The translations under genes were made by a program, and so were the position numbers. A DNA stretch of 64,000 nt from Pseudobutyrivibrio ruminis CF1b. GTDB taxonomy: Bacteria > Bacillota > Clostridia > Lachnospirales > Lachnospiraceae. Shown here piece by piece: positions 25,108-33,285 of the stretch. Numbering within the stretch: the first letter of the stretch is position 1; every line of letters begins with the position of its first letter. The stretch covers positions 104,236 to 168,235 of the forward strand of contig NZ_AUJB01000017.1 of assembly GCF_000424005.1 (NCBI RefSeq), read 5' to 3'. The notes under the pieces are model-generated. The model worked only from the letters and a program-made list of their open reading frames with translations. It did no database searches and had not been told where the DNA came from.

Positions 25108-26186
25108 TACTGCACCTCCTTCTTCTTAAATTTACCAAGTATGGCTGCTGCTGTAAGACCGTGGTCATCTCTCCACTTAAGGATACCTGGTGCCCAGTTG
25201 AAGAGCATCAGTACAATCAGCACGATTGAGTAAATAAGCATTCTGTATGTAGAAAGTCCTCGAAGGAGCTCTGGAAGCATTGTAAGAACTACTGCTGCAA
25301 TTACTGAGCCAGAGAAGTTTCCGATTCCACCAAGAACTACATATACAAGTATCATGATAGACATGTTGTAACCGAAGTTGTTTGTTGTAGCTGTCAGGGA
25401 ATTGATGTTGTGAGCATAAAGCACTCCACCGAGACCTGCGATAGCTGCTGATATCGTAAATGCGATAAGCTTGTACTTTGTAACTGGAAGACCTACTGTC
25501 TCAGCTGCGATCTGATTATCGCGAATGGCCTTTACAGCACGTCCTGTTCTTGAGTTTACAAAGTTGTGTGTAATTACAAGTGCCAGAATCAAAAGTAATA
25601 CTGCAATTGTAAATGTAGACTGACGTGGTGTTCCTGTAATACCCTGTGGGCCATTGATAAGCATTTTTCCATCAAGTTCCAAGCCAAGTGAAAGCTGATC
25701 CTTGATTGAAAAATGGATTCCCTTTGAATCCTTACCAATATACATTACGTTGATAACATTTTTGATAATCTCTCCAAAGGCAAGTGTAACAATAGCAAGG
25801 TAATCACCTCTTAATCTAAGAACTGGAATGGCAATTAAGAATCCAAAAAGGGCTGCCATAGCTGTACCGATTACAAGGGCAAGGATAAATCTAGGTACAT
25901 CAGGAATAGTCTCCTGAGTGGCACGTGAGAAGAATGCCGATGTAAACGCACCTACGCACATGAATCCTGCGTGACCAAGGGAAAGCTCTCCCAAATATCC
26001 AACGCAAAGATTAAGCCCTACTGCAACAAGTGAATAGGCACATACTGGAACAAGAAGTCCCTTCATAAGTGAGCTTAAATTTCCTGTGCTGTCCATAATA
26101 GACATAACAATATAAAGAACGATAATTACAGCAATTGATGTAATCAGCTTCTGTGTAGATTTGTTTAAATTCTTGTATAAATTCAT
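25107..26186 (-). CDS. livM: Branched-chain amino acid ABC transporter, permease LivM
   Basis: A 359-residue membrane permease with about ten hydrophobic segments. GYLGELSLGHAGFMCVGAF near residue 65 and the EAA-like loop RAVKAIRDNQIAAETVGLPVTKYKL near residue 220 are diagnostic of LivM. The open frame extends to a GTG at 26195, but the ATG at 26186 stands at the better distance from AGGTGG, so I use it. It forms the channel with LivH. It begins about 10 bases after livH and overlaps livG by one base. Confidence 0.95.
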   Translation of the reverse strand: MNLYKNLNKSTQKLITSIAVIIVLYIVMSIMDSTGNLSSLMKGLLVPVCAYSLVAVGLNLCVGYLGELSLGHAGFMCVGAFTSAFFSRATQETIPDVPRFILALVIGTAMAALFGFLIAIPVLRLRGDYLAIVTLAFGEIIKNVINVMYIGKDSKGIHFSIKDQLSLGLELDGKMLINGPQGITGTPRQSTFTIAVLLLILALVITHNFVNSRTGRAVKAIRDNQIAAETVGLPVTKYKLIAFTISAAIAGLGGVLYAHNINSLTATTNNFGYNMSIMILVYVVLGGIGNFSGSVIAAVVLTMLPELLRGLSTYRMLIYSIVLIVLMLFNWAPGILKWRDDHGLTAAAILGKFKKKEVQ

Positions 26187-26195
26187 CGTCGCCAC

Positions 26196-27077
26196 CTACA
26201 CTTTCTCTTTAATCTGCTTGCCTAAAATACCAGTAGGCTTAACAAGTAATACAATAATTAATACCGCAAATACGATAGCATCTGCCAGCTGGCTGGAGAT
26301 GTATGCTTTTGCCAAAATCTCGATAATACCAAGAAGGAGTCCACCGATAAGCGCTCCTGGGATTGAACCGATTCCACCAAATACAGCAGCTGTGAATGCC
26401 TTGATACCTGGCATTGAGCCTGTGTAAGGAGTAAGTGATGGATATGATGAGCAAAGAAGTGCACCAGCGATTGCTGCAAGTCCTGAACCTATGGCAAATG
26501 TAAGTGAAATAGTTGCATTTACATTGATACCCATAAGGATTGCTGCTTCCTTATCTTCTGATACTGCACGCATTGCCTGACCTGGCTTTGTGTTCTTTAC
26601 AAACCACATAAGGACAATCATGATCACTACACATGTGATAATTGTGATAATGGCATTGCCTGTGATTTTAAGAGCGCCACCAGCAAGTGTGATTCCCTGC
26701 CACTTAATTACAGATGTGAAGCTTACAGGATTTGAACCAAACAACATCAGAGCCATATTCTGAAGGAAATAGCTGACACCGATAGCTGTAATCAACACTG
26801 CCAGATTAGTTGCCTTTCTAAGTGGTTTATATGCTATCTTTTCTATAATCATTCCAAGTGCTGTACAGCATACAATTGAAATAACAATAGAAAGTACAGC
26901 AGGCATGCCCGAGTTGGCCATGCACATGAAAACAACATATGCACCAATCATGATAACGTCGCCGTGAGCGAAGTTAAGCATCTTTGCGATACCATAAACC
27001 ATGGTATATCCCAAAGCGATTATTGCATATACGCTTCCAAGGCTTAATCCATTGATTAAATAGGTTAAAAATCCCAT
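26196..27077 (-). CDS. livH: Branched-chain amino acid ABC transporter, permease LivH
   Basis: A membrane permease of 293 residues from the chosen start. NGLSLGSVYAIIALGYTMVYG at the N-terminus and LNFAHGDVIMIGAY near residue 37 are the LivH signatures; GQAMRAVSEDKEAAILMGIN near residue 165 is the ATPase-contact loop. The frame stays open to 27146, but that part is occupied by an inverted repeat and the extra residues are hydrophilic and not family-like, so I start at the ATG at 27077 (binding site GAAAGAGAG, rather weak). About 100 bases separate it from livJ. Confidence 0.94.
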   Translation of the reverse strand: MGFLTYLINGLSLGSVYAIIALGYTMVYGIAKMLNFAHGDVIMIGAYVVFMCMANSGMPAVLSIVISIVCCTALGMIIEKIAYKPLRKATNLAVLITAIGVSYFLQNMALMLFGSNPVSFTSVIKWQGITLAGGALKITGNAIITIITCVVIMIVLMWFVKNTKPGQAMRAVSEDKEAAILMGINVNATISLTFAIGSGLAAIAGALLCSSYPSLTPYTGSMPGIKAFTAAVFGGIGSIPGALIGGLLLGIIEILAKAYISSQLADAIVFAVLIIVLLVKPTGILGKQIKEKV

Positions 27078-27109
27078 AACTACAATCTCTCTTTCAAAAA
27101 ATATAAATT

Positions 27110-27149
27110 GCGATGCAAAGTCCCCCTGATTAGAGAGACCATGCATCGC
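27110..27149 (-). other. Hairpin between livJ and livH
   Basis: GCGATGCA and TGCATCGC form perfect 8-base arms with a 24-base loop, followed on the minus strand by AATTTATATTTTTTG. A leaky hairpin after the binding-protein gene is a usual way to give more binding protein than permease. Attenuator or mRNA-stabilising stem. Confidence 0.65.
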
Positions 27150-27179
27150 CTTTGATACATCTTTAAATTTCTATTTTCC

Positions 27180-28367
27180 TTAGTCTACTGAAGCATAAGC
27201 ACCGTCTTTGATTACTACAGCCTTAGGTGCCTTAGAAACTTCACCCTTGTCATTCCAGCTCATTCCCTCACCTGTAAGTCCATCGTATGATACGTTCTGG
27301 ATTTCAGTGATAAGTGCCTCACAGATTTCCTCTGCTGAAGCCTCTGGTGTAAGACCTGCTGACTCAAGAGCCTTCTTTAAAATGTATACTCCGTCGTAAG
27401 CATCAGCTGCGAACTGGTTAGGTGTGCCACCGAACTTCTCCTCATACTTAGAAACGAAGTTCTTTGTTGCCTCGTCATCTGCATCAGCAGCGAATGGTGT
27501 AAGAAGGTAAACACCTTCTGCAAGCTTAACATCGAAGTTTTCAACTGAAAGAAGTCCATCAAAGCCATCTACACCAAACATTACTGGAGCATATCCCATC
27601 TGGTTTGCCTGTGTAAGAACAATCGAGCCTTCTGTGTAGTAGAAAGGAAGGAATAGTAAATCTGCCTCGGCATCCTTACACTTCTGAAGCTGTGTTGTGA
27701 AATCAGTCTTTGAATCTGCAGTGAAAGCTTCTGTTGCTACGATCTCAAGTCCAATTGCCTGAGCCTCTGCTGCAAATGTCTGATAAACACCTGATGAATA
27801 TGGATCTGAGCTATCGTAAATTACGCCTACCTTTGTTGCAAGCTCATTATCCTTAATATAGTCTGCTGAAACTTTTCCCTGGTTAGGATCAGAGAAGCAA
27901 ACCTGGAATACATTGTCATGTCCGTTTGTTACATCTGTAGATGAAGCAGATGGTGTAAGCATGAACATTCTGTCTGCGTATGTCTCTGCTGATACTGCCT
28001 GTCCTGCACCTGAAGTAACTGTTCCCTCGAGAATCTGCATTCCCCAGTCCTTCAAAGTATTGTATGCATTTACTGACTTCTGCTGATCAGCCTCGTCATC
28101 CTGGAAATTGAAAGAAATATTATAACCATTGATTCCGCCTGCCTCGTTTACCTCATCTACTGCAAGCTGAATCGCATTCATAACACCCTGTCCGTACTGA
28201 GCAGCACCACCTGTGATTGGTCCGATACCACCAATTCTCCATGTGAGCTCTCCTGATGTGTCTACTGATTCTCCACCTGTAGCTGAACCAGAATTGCTTC
28301 CGCAGCCTACAAATAAAGAAGCTGTCATTGCTGCACAAAGTGCTAAACTTAAAGCCTTCTTCTTCAT
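27180..28367 (-). CDS. livJ: Branched-chain amino acid ABC transporter, substrate-binding lipoprotein
   Basis: A 395-residue extracytoplasmic solute-binding protein of the type I periplasmic-binding fold (Leu/Ile/Val-binding). A lipoprotein signal peptide ends in the lipobox SLFVGC with cysteine near residue 22, followed by a flexible S/G-rich linker. IGGIGPITGGAAQYGQGVMNAIQLAVDEVNEAGGING near residues 46-80 and the FNFQDDEADQQKSVNAYNTL segment are diagnostic. It heads the liv operon, with a near-consensus promoter and a leader hairpin upstream. Specificity among Leu, Ile, Val or other amides cannot be read from sequence. Confidence 0.95.
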   Translation of the reverse strand: MKKKALSLALCAAMTASLFVGCGSNSGSATGGESVDTSGELTWRIGGIGPITGGAAQYGQGVMNAIQLAVDEVNEAGGINGYNISFNFQDDEADQQKSVNAYNTLKDWGMQILEGTVTSGAGQAVSAETYADRMFMLTPSASSTDVTNGHDNVFQVCFSDPNQGKVSADYIKDNELATKVGVIYDSSDPYSSGVYQTFAAEAQAIGLEIVATEAFTADSKTDFTTQLQKCKDAEADLLFLPFYYTEGSIVLTQANQMGYAPVMFGVDGFDGLLSVENFDVKLAEGVYLLTPFAADADDEATKNFVSKYEEKFGGTPNQFAADAYDGVYILKKALESAGLTPEASAEEICEALITEIQNVSYDGLTGEGMSWNDKGEVSKAPKAVVIKDGAYASVD

Positions 28368-28385
28368 AATTATACCTCCTGTTTT

Positions 28386-28434
28386 CTTCGCAAGTGATAC
28401 CTCTCGTTCACTTCAACACTTTAGTTTGCGAAAC
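28386..28434 (-). promoter_or_regulatory. Leader stem in the liv operon 5' UTR
   Basis: On the minus strand TTCGCA...TGCGAA and, inside it, AAGTGA...TCACTT form a long interrupted stem that begins near the predicted transcription start and ends close to the livJ ribosome binding site. It may be an operator or an mRNA 5' stabilising stem. Confidence 0.5.
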
Positions 28435-28446
28435 TACTTTGAAGAT

Positions 28447-28475
28447 ATAATAAATCTTGTTTAAATTATTTGCAA
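28447..28475 (-). promoter_or_regulatory. Promoter of the liv operon
   Basis: Minus-strand TTGCAA (28475-28470), 17 bases, TATTAT (28452-28447). The -35 box overlaps the last codons of the upstream pseudouridine synthase gene. Confidence 0.65.
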
Positions 28476-29170
28476 GAAAAACTTTCACACTTTAACTCGC
28501 TAATGTGTCCTTCCGGTAGTTTTTCCTCATCCAGCACAAGCGGTCCAAACGCCGTTCTTTTCAGCTCTAGCACGGTTTTTCCCACTGCAAAAAACATTCT
28601 TTTTACCTGGTGAAATTTTCCTTCATGAATGGTAATATAGCAGGATTTTCCACCCTCATATTTCACAGTAGCTGGTGCTGTAAGGTCTCCTTCACCTATA
28701 CGAACCCCTGCCTCAAGTGCAGCCACATCCTCAGAAGTTAATTCACCATCTAACTCCACATAATATGTTTTATCCACATGTTTTTTAGGAGAAAGCATGT
28801 CGTGTGCCAACTGGCCGTCATTTGTTATCAAAAGAAGACCTGTTGTGTCCTTATCCAGTCTTCCCACTGGCGCAAGACCCTTTGGGGCATCAGGGCACTG
28901 ACTGTAGAACACATCCATAATTGTTCTCTCGTGAGCATCCTCTGTAGCGGTGATAACCCCCTTAGGCTTGTTGATAACGTAGTAAGAAAATTTCTTGTAT
29001 GTGTATTCTTTGCCCTGATATGAAATCTGGGCTGTATTTTCATCTACCTTAGTCTCAGGCTTTGTAGCTTTCTCTCCGTCTACAAAAATAAGGCCCTTCT
29101 TAAGAAGAGCCTTTACCTCAGACCTTGTTCCGATATTTAATTCTACCAAAAGCTTGTCTAATCGCATCAT
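28466..29170 (-). CDS. 16S/23S rRNA pseudouridine synthase, RsuA/RluB family
   Basis: A 234-residue RNA-modifying enzyme. An S4 RNA-binding domain (MRLDKLLVELNIGTRSEVKALLKKG) occupies residues 1-60. The catalytic domain follows with the active aspartate in GRLDKDTTGLLLITNDG near residue 103, and KLRLLKRTA-like C-terminal FHQVKRMFFAVGKTVLELKRTAFG. It isomerises a specific uridine in rRNA. The frame extends to a TTG at 29176, but the ATG at 29170 is at a proper distance from AAGG, so I use that. It follows the methionine aminopeptidase gene by 12 bases. The family cannot be resolved to RsuA, RluB or RluE by eye. Confidence 0.92.
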   Translation of the reverse strand: MMRLDKLLVELNIGTRSEVKALLKKGLIFVDGEKATKPETKVDENTAQISYQGKEYTYKKFSYYVINKPKGVITATEDAHERTIMDVFYSQCPDAPKGLAPVGRLDKDTTGLLLITNDGQLAHDMLSPKKHVDKTYYVELDGELTSEDVAALEAGVRIGEGDLTAPATVKYEGGKSCYITIHEGKFHQVKRMFFAVGKTVLELKRTAFGPLVLDEEKLPEGHISELKCESFSCK

Positions 29171-29182
29171 ATTCAATTTACC

Positions 29183-30055
29183 TTAGTATGAAATTACTTC
29201 GTATCCTGTCTCTGTAACAAGTACCTGATACTCCCACTGTGCAGAAGGCTTTCCATCAAGTGTAGAAACCTCCCAGCCATTGTTAGGGTCAGTCTTAATC
29301 TTCTGAGTACCCATGTTAATCATAGGCTCGATTGTAAACATAAATCCTGGCACCAAAAGAAGTTCTGTTCCAGGAAGTGTATTGTAACCTACCCATGGCT
29401 CCTCGTGGAATTCAAGACCTACGCCGTGTCCACCAATCTCACGAACAACCTGATATCCGTTGGCATGAGCGTGCTTGCAAATAGCAGCTCCAACATCGCC
29501 AAGGAATCCCCATGGCTTAACCTGCTCAAGTCCAAGGTCACAACATTCCTTTGTAACCTCTACAAGCTTTCTTGTCTCTGGATCAACATCACCAATCATA
29601 AACATTCTTGATGAATCAGAGAAATAACCATCTAAAATTGTAGAGCAATCTACATTTACAATATCGCCACTTTTAAGGATAACATCCTTTGAAGGATATC
29701 CGTGGCAAACCTGATCATTTACAGATGTACAAACACTGTATGGGAAGCCCTCGTAATTAAGAGGAGCTGGAATACCACCCATCTTTGTGGTGGTATCATA
29801 AACAATCTTATCGATTTCTGCTGTGTTCATTCCCTCGTGAATGGCCTCAGCAACTGCATCGAGACAAGCCATGTTAATAACTGCTGACTGTCTAATCTTT
29901 TCAACCTGCTCCGGTGTCTTAAGCATATCATGAGTAGGAACCTTGTGCCCCTTAACAGCAAAGCTTTCTATCTTTCTGTCCATTGCCTCGTGGCACTGCT
30001 TATACTTACGACCACTGCCACACCAGCATGGGTCATTTCTATTTAACTTGATCAT
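29183..30055 (-). CDS. map: Methionine aminopeptidase type I with SEC-C zinc motif
   Basis: Removes the initiator methionine from nascent proteins. The 290-residue protein begins with a SEC-C motif (NRNDPCWCGSGRKYKQCH, residues 5-22) that binds zinc and is often linked to ribosome or SecA contact. The catalytic domain carries the metal ligands: VNVDCSTILDGYFSD near residue 155, the HGVGLEFHEEP histidine and the FTIEPMI glutamate near 240, and the final YQVLVTE. The longer frame starts upstream at a poor site; the ATG at 30055 has AAAGGA before it and follows directly on the preceding gene's stop. Confidence 0.95.
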   Translation of the reverse strand: MIKLNRNDPCWCGSGRKYKQCHEAMDRKIESFAVKGHKVPTHDMLKTPEQVEKIRQSAVINMACLDAVAEAIHEGMNTAEIDKIVYDTTTKMGGIPAPLNYEGFPYSVCTSVNDQVCHGYPSKDVILKSGDIVNVDCSTILDGYFSDSSRMFMIGDVDPETRKLVEVTKECCDLGLEQVKPWGFLGDVGAAICKHAHANGYQVVREIGGHGVGLEFHEEPWVGYNTLPGTELLLVPGFMFTIEPMINMGTQKIKTDPNNGWEVSTLDGKPSAQWEYQVLVTETGYEVISY

Positions 30056-30056
30056 T

Positions 30057-30788
30057 TTAAAGTCCTTTCTTCTTTTCTTTATGCTTTTCCTTGTCCTCAT
30101 CGGTCAATCCATTAATATAATTTATCTTAGTATGTTTGAGAGTAATATCTCCAAGAACAAATTTGTCCCATAATTTATCATTTATTTTAACAGAATGCTC
30201 GTCTCTGATAAGGCCATAGTAATAACCATCGTATTTGTAGGCAGCCTGACTAGGCCCCTTTTCCTTAGCGAGGTAATTCTGATATTTTTCTGCTACTGCT
30301 GCAATTCTGATTTGTTCATTGATAGTTTCCTCATCGCAAGGAAGCTTCTCCCATTGAACATCAAGCAAATCTTCCCAAAAATCATTCATTGCAAATGAGA
30401 GATTTTCCTCCTCATCTGCAGTGAGTGTATCCATTCCTTCTTTTACTGCAAGCTGATAAAAAAGATGGTCATGAATAGCCATATCCATAACAACGTCCTT
30501 AGATGCGCTTTGGATAAATGTCTCGTTGGTGTAAAGATTCCAGAAATCCTTAGTGTAGTCCTTATTATACACCTTTGCATGCTCCTCTACCTTCCTCTCT
30601 TCAAAAAGGATGTAAAAAGCAAGATCCCTGAAAGTAACCTCTTCATCATCGATGGTAACCGCAGTGTCATCTAAGTGCTCGTTATATTTCAACGGCCCTC
30701 TGCCATCTCTCATGGTAATAAGTGCGTAGATTATAACACCTACGCACAAAATAACCAATATTATTTTTATAAGCTTTTGAATAATCAT
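30057..30788 (-). CDS. Membrane-anchored SurA-N-like chaperone protein
   Basis: A 243-residue protein with an N-terminal hydrophobic segment (IKIILVILCVGVIIYALI, residues 6-24) that is probably an uncleaved anchor. The rest is largely helical and charged. VTIDDEEVTFRDLAFYILFEERKVEEH, followed by a helix-rich segment ending KEGMDTLTADEEE, resembles the N-terminal helical domain of SurA/PrsA-type chaperones; no rotamase domain follows. The C-terminus is very lysine-rich (KEKHKEKKKGL). It overlaps the NlpC/P60 gene by 4 bases and abuts map, so the three are probably one transcript. The role, perhaps folding of exported wall enzymes, is inferred. Confidence 0.7.
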   Translation of the reverse strand: MIIQKLIKIILVILCVGVIIYALITMRDGRGPLKYNEHLDDTAVTIDDEEVTFRDLAFYILFEERKVEEHAKVYNKDYTKDFWNLYTNETFIQSASKDVVMDMAIHDHLFYQLAVKEGMDTLTADEEENLSFAMNDFWEDLLDVQWEKLPCDEETINEQIRIAAVAEKYQNYLAKEKGPSQAAYKYDGYYYGLIRDEHSVKINDKLWDKFVLGDITLKHTKINYINGLTDEDKEKHKEKKKGL

Positions 30789-31882
30789 AGCACCCTTCTA
30801 ATCGTAATGATTGAGTGACAAGTGACAGGTCGATAGTTTGTAATACCAGTGGCTGTACTCTGTGCCTCAACAATAAGACCGCCACCGGCATAAATAGCCA
30901 CGTGACCTGGGTAACATACTATATCTCCTGGCTGCATGTAATTGTAACTTACTTCCTGACCAACACCACGGAATGAACCTGATGTCATACGTGAACCATA
31001 TGTGATGCCGAAGTTTGCCAATACACCCTGAACGAAGCCAGAGCAATCGCAACCATCTGTAAGGGAATTACCTCCCCAAACATATCTGTTTCCAACAAAC
31101 TGATTTGCGTATGATACTACGCTGGAACCGCTGGTTCCTGTTCTATAACCTGGATTTAAATCGCCATTAACGTTGTAATTTCCACTGGTTCTAACCTCTC
31201 CAGAGGCACCTCCTGCGGCAGCTCTGGCAGCGGCTTCTCTGGCGGCTCTAAGAGCAGCCTCACGAGCGGCAATTTCCTTTGCTTCTTTAAGCTCAGCGTC
31301 CAAATCATCCATCTCGCCTCGCTTTTCGGTAACCATAACCTCAAGAGCAGCCTCCTGAGTCTTCAGCTCTTTCTTTGCTGACTCAAGTGATGCCTTTTCC
31401 TCTTCAAGGGCAGCGGCAAGCTCTTCGATTTCTGCCTGTGTGGCAATAAACTGATCAAGCTTTGCTCTGTCATATTCATAAACGCTGTTGGCGTAATCCA
31501 TTCGATTCAAAAACTGTGTGATGGAACCTGACTGGATAAGCATTTCAAAAACGCTTTCCTGAGGAGTTTCGTACATGTACTTGATACGAAGTTTCATAGC
31601 TGCATACTGAGATTCCCTGGCTGCAGTGGCCTCCACAAGGGCTGCCTGAGTATCTTCTATTTCTGCTGCAGTGGTATCAATTTCTGCATTTATCTCGGCT
31701 ATCTGACTAACCAAGCTATATAAATCAGCATCTAAGGCATCAATCTCATCCTGCAAAGCATCCTGCTCTGCCTCAATCTCTGAGATAGAACGAACTGCAT
31801 TAGAGACAGTGGAATCGGAAGCAAGAACTGCCACGCTAACCACTATACATATTGCTGCCTTAGCAATCTTTGAATATTTCAT
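30785..31882 (-). CDS. Secreted NlpC/P60 peptidoglycan endopeptidase with coiled coil (PcsB-like)
   Basis: A 365-residue exported wall hydrolase. Residues 1-30 are a signal peptide. About residues 30-215 form a long heptad-rich coiled coil, as in PcsB/CwlO-type proteins that are switched on by FtsEX. An alanine/arginine-rich stretch and a glycine-rich linker precede the C-terminal NlpC/P60 domain, with catalytic cysteine in TDGCDCSGFVQ and histidine in PGHVAIYAGG, followed by HSIITIRRVL. It should cut stem peptides near division sites. The frame begins at a TTG (31897), but the ATG at 31882 has GGAG upstream. Its 3' end overlaps the SurA-N-like gene, which suggests a functional pair. Confidence 0.9.
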   Translation of the reverse strand: MKYSKIAKAAICIVVSVAVLASDSTVSNAVRSISEIEAEQDALQDEIDALDADLYSLVSQIAEINAEIDTTAAEIEDTQAALVEATAARESQYAAMKLRIKYMYETPQESVFEMLIQSGSITQFLNRMDYANSVYEYDRAKLDQFIATQAEIEELAAALEEEKASLESAKKELKTQEAALEVMVTEKRGEMDDLDAELKEAKEIAAREAALRAAREAAARAAAGGASGEVRTSGNYNVNGDLNPGYRTGTSGSSVVSYANQFVGNRYVWGGNSLTDGCDCSGFVQGVLANFGITYGSRMTSGSFRGVGQEVSYNYMQPGDIVCYPGHVAIYAGGGLIVEAQSTATGITNYRPVTCHSIITIRRVL

Positions 31883-31980
31883 AAACACTATCTCCAAAAG
31901 CTGGTAAACCCAATATCTGGGGATTTTTACACAATCCCTCTATATTATGATACAAGTTATAGAAGACCTTTTCAACCTAT

Positions 31981-32014
31981 AAAAAGAAAACGACCCCAGC
32001 CTAAGCTGAGGTCG
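31981..32014 (-). terminator. Terminator of veg
   Basis: Minus-strand CGACCTCAGC and GCTGGGGTCG (one G-U pair) form a 10-base stem, followed by TTTTCTTTTT. It lies 27 bases past the veg stop. Confidence 0.88.
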
Positions 32015-32040
32015 AATTTGAAGCCATTATGAAATTGTAA

Positions 32041-32280
32041 CTAGCAAAGTTTCATGCGAATTTCTTTAGTAATGATGTCTGTATAGCTGAAGGATAACAA
32101 CTGTGATGGACATGTCTCGGTGTCGTCAACTAATATAGTAAAAACACTTGGGTAAGCCTCTTGAATAACACCTTGCTGAATGTCAACCTTGTTACGACCC
32201 TTGTCTAACTGAATAACAACTCTACTACCGCACTGCGATCTAACAGATTCGCGCACCTTGTCAAAGTCCTCTCGTTCCAT
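32041..32280 (-). CDS. veg: Veg family protein
   Basis: A 79-residue protein matching Veg along its length: the helix at the start (DKVRESVRSQCGSRVVIQLDKGRNKVDIQQGVIQ) and the strand EAYPSVFTILVDD, then SFSYTDIITKEIRM at the end. Veg is a small cytoplasmic protein, highly expressed in Bacillus, implicated in biofilm matrix control; its biochemical role is unclear. It has its own consensus promoter, a leader with two stem-loops and a strong terminator, so it is a single-gene transcript with tight ends. Confidence 0.9.
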   Translation of the reverse strand: MEREDFDKVRESVRSQCGSRVVIQLDKGRNKVDIQQGVIQEAYPSVFTILVDDTETCPSQLLSFSYTDIITKEIRMKLC

Positions 32281-32299
32281 GATGTCTCCCCCTTTTCTA

Positions 32300-32374
32300 G
32301 CAATATAAATATTGCAGTTCTAGCAATTTATAATTTGCTAGGTGTAGTTTACCATTTTTTGTACAATTTGTCAA
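32300..32374 (-). promoter_or_regulatory. veg promoter and two leader stem-loops
   Basis: Minus-strand TTGACA (32374-32369), 17 bases, TAAACT (32351-32346). Downstream the 5' UTR carries two inverted repeats: CTAGCAA/TTGCTAG at 32320-32341 and GCAATAT/ATATTGC at 32300-32315. The word TCTAGCAAT occurs twice. Positions 32375-32553 otherwise show only AT-rich sequence. Confidence 0.7.
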
Positions 32375-32553
32375 AATTTTGGAGGAATTTTTTGAATATT
32401 TATCATAAAAAATGCCCGTGAACCCTTATAAATGTTACGCTTTATAACGTTAATTAAAACTAAATTTAAGCCTCCCGGAAAATTAGTTTCTAGCTATTTG
32501 ATAAATAACTACTACTATTTTATAATTATATTATCTTAAATTTGGAGGTAGAC

Positions 32554-33285
32554 ATGATTCGTACTGTCATAGTTGTTTTATTTATTAGCATTTTTTTGAT
32601 TTGTAGTATTCCTATTTGGGGAATTCTTTTCATTATAGGTCTCTTCAATAAAAAGGCCAAAGACGTTATTGGCTACAAATGTGTTGCCTGGGCATTTGGT
32701 GTGGTAGCTTTCCTGGCTGGCGTTAAATACGAGGTTCACGGTATCGAGAACGTGCCAAAGGACAAGTCAGTTCTTTTCATTGGAAATCACTTAAGCTATT
32801 TCGATATTGTTTTGGCTTATCACCTTTCACCACATGTTACAGGATTTTTATCAAAGGATGACCTTAAGAAGGTACCTCTTTTAAATGTCTGGATGATGAT
32901 GAACTATTGCCTTTTCCTTACTCGTACAGATCCAAGACAGGATTTAAAGCTTATCTTAAAGGCACAGGACTACATCAAAGCCGGCATTTCAATGTTCATC
33001 TTCCCTGAGGGAACACGTTCAAAGACTGGTGAGATGGCTCCATTCCACGAAGCATCTCTTAAGATTGCCACAAAGACTGGTTGTCCAATCGTTCCTGTAT
33101 GTTTCACAAACACCAGAGAAATTTTGGAAGCTCATATGCCTAGAATCAAAAAGACAAAGGTTGTTGTTACCTTCCTTCCAGCTATCGATCCTAACGCACT
33201 TGAAGGCGAAAACAAAAAACGCCCCGGAGCATATGTCCAGGGCATTATGGCAAAACAGCTTGAAGCTGATGCAAAATTAATTTAA
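32554..33285 (+). CDS. plsC: 1-acyl-sn-glycerol-3-phosphate acyltransferase
   Basis: A 243-residue membrane enzyme that adds the second acyl chain to lysophosphatidic acid. An N-terminal hydrophobic segment (residues 3-30) anchors it. The HX4D catalytic motif appears as GNHLSYFDIV near residue 78, and the glycerol-phosphate site FPEGTRSKTGEM near residue 150. The ATG at 32554 has GGAGG five bases upstream; an in-frame TTG at 32542 overlaps that site and is rejected. Its stop codon abuts the stop of the convergent murF gene with no space and no terminator between. Confidence 0.92.
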   Translation: MIRTVIVVLFISIFLICSIPIWGILFIIGLFNKKAKDVIGYKCVAWAFGVVAFLAGVKYEVHGIENVPKDKSVLFIGNHLSYFDIVLAYHLSPHVTGFLSKDDLKKVPLLNVWMMMNYCLFLTRTDPRQDLKLILKAQDYIKAGISMFIFPEGTRSKTGEMAPFHEASLKIATKTGCPIVPVCFTNTREILEAHMPRIKKTKVVVTFLPAIDPNALEGENKKRPGAYVQGIMAKQLEADAKLI

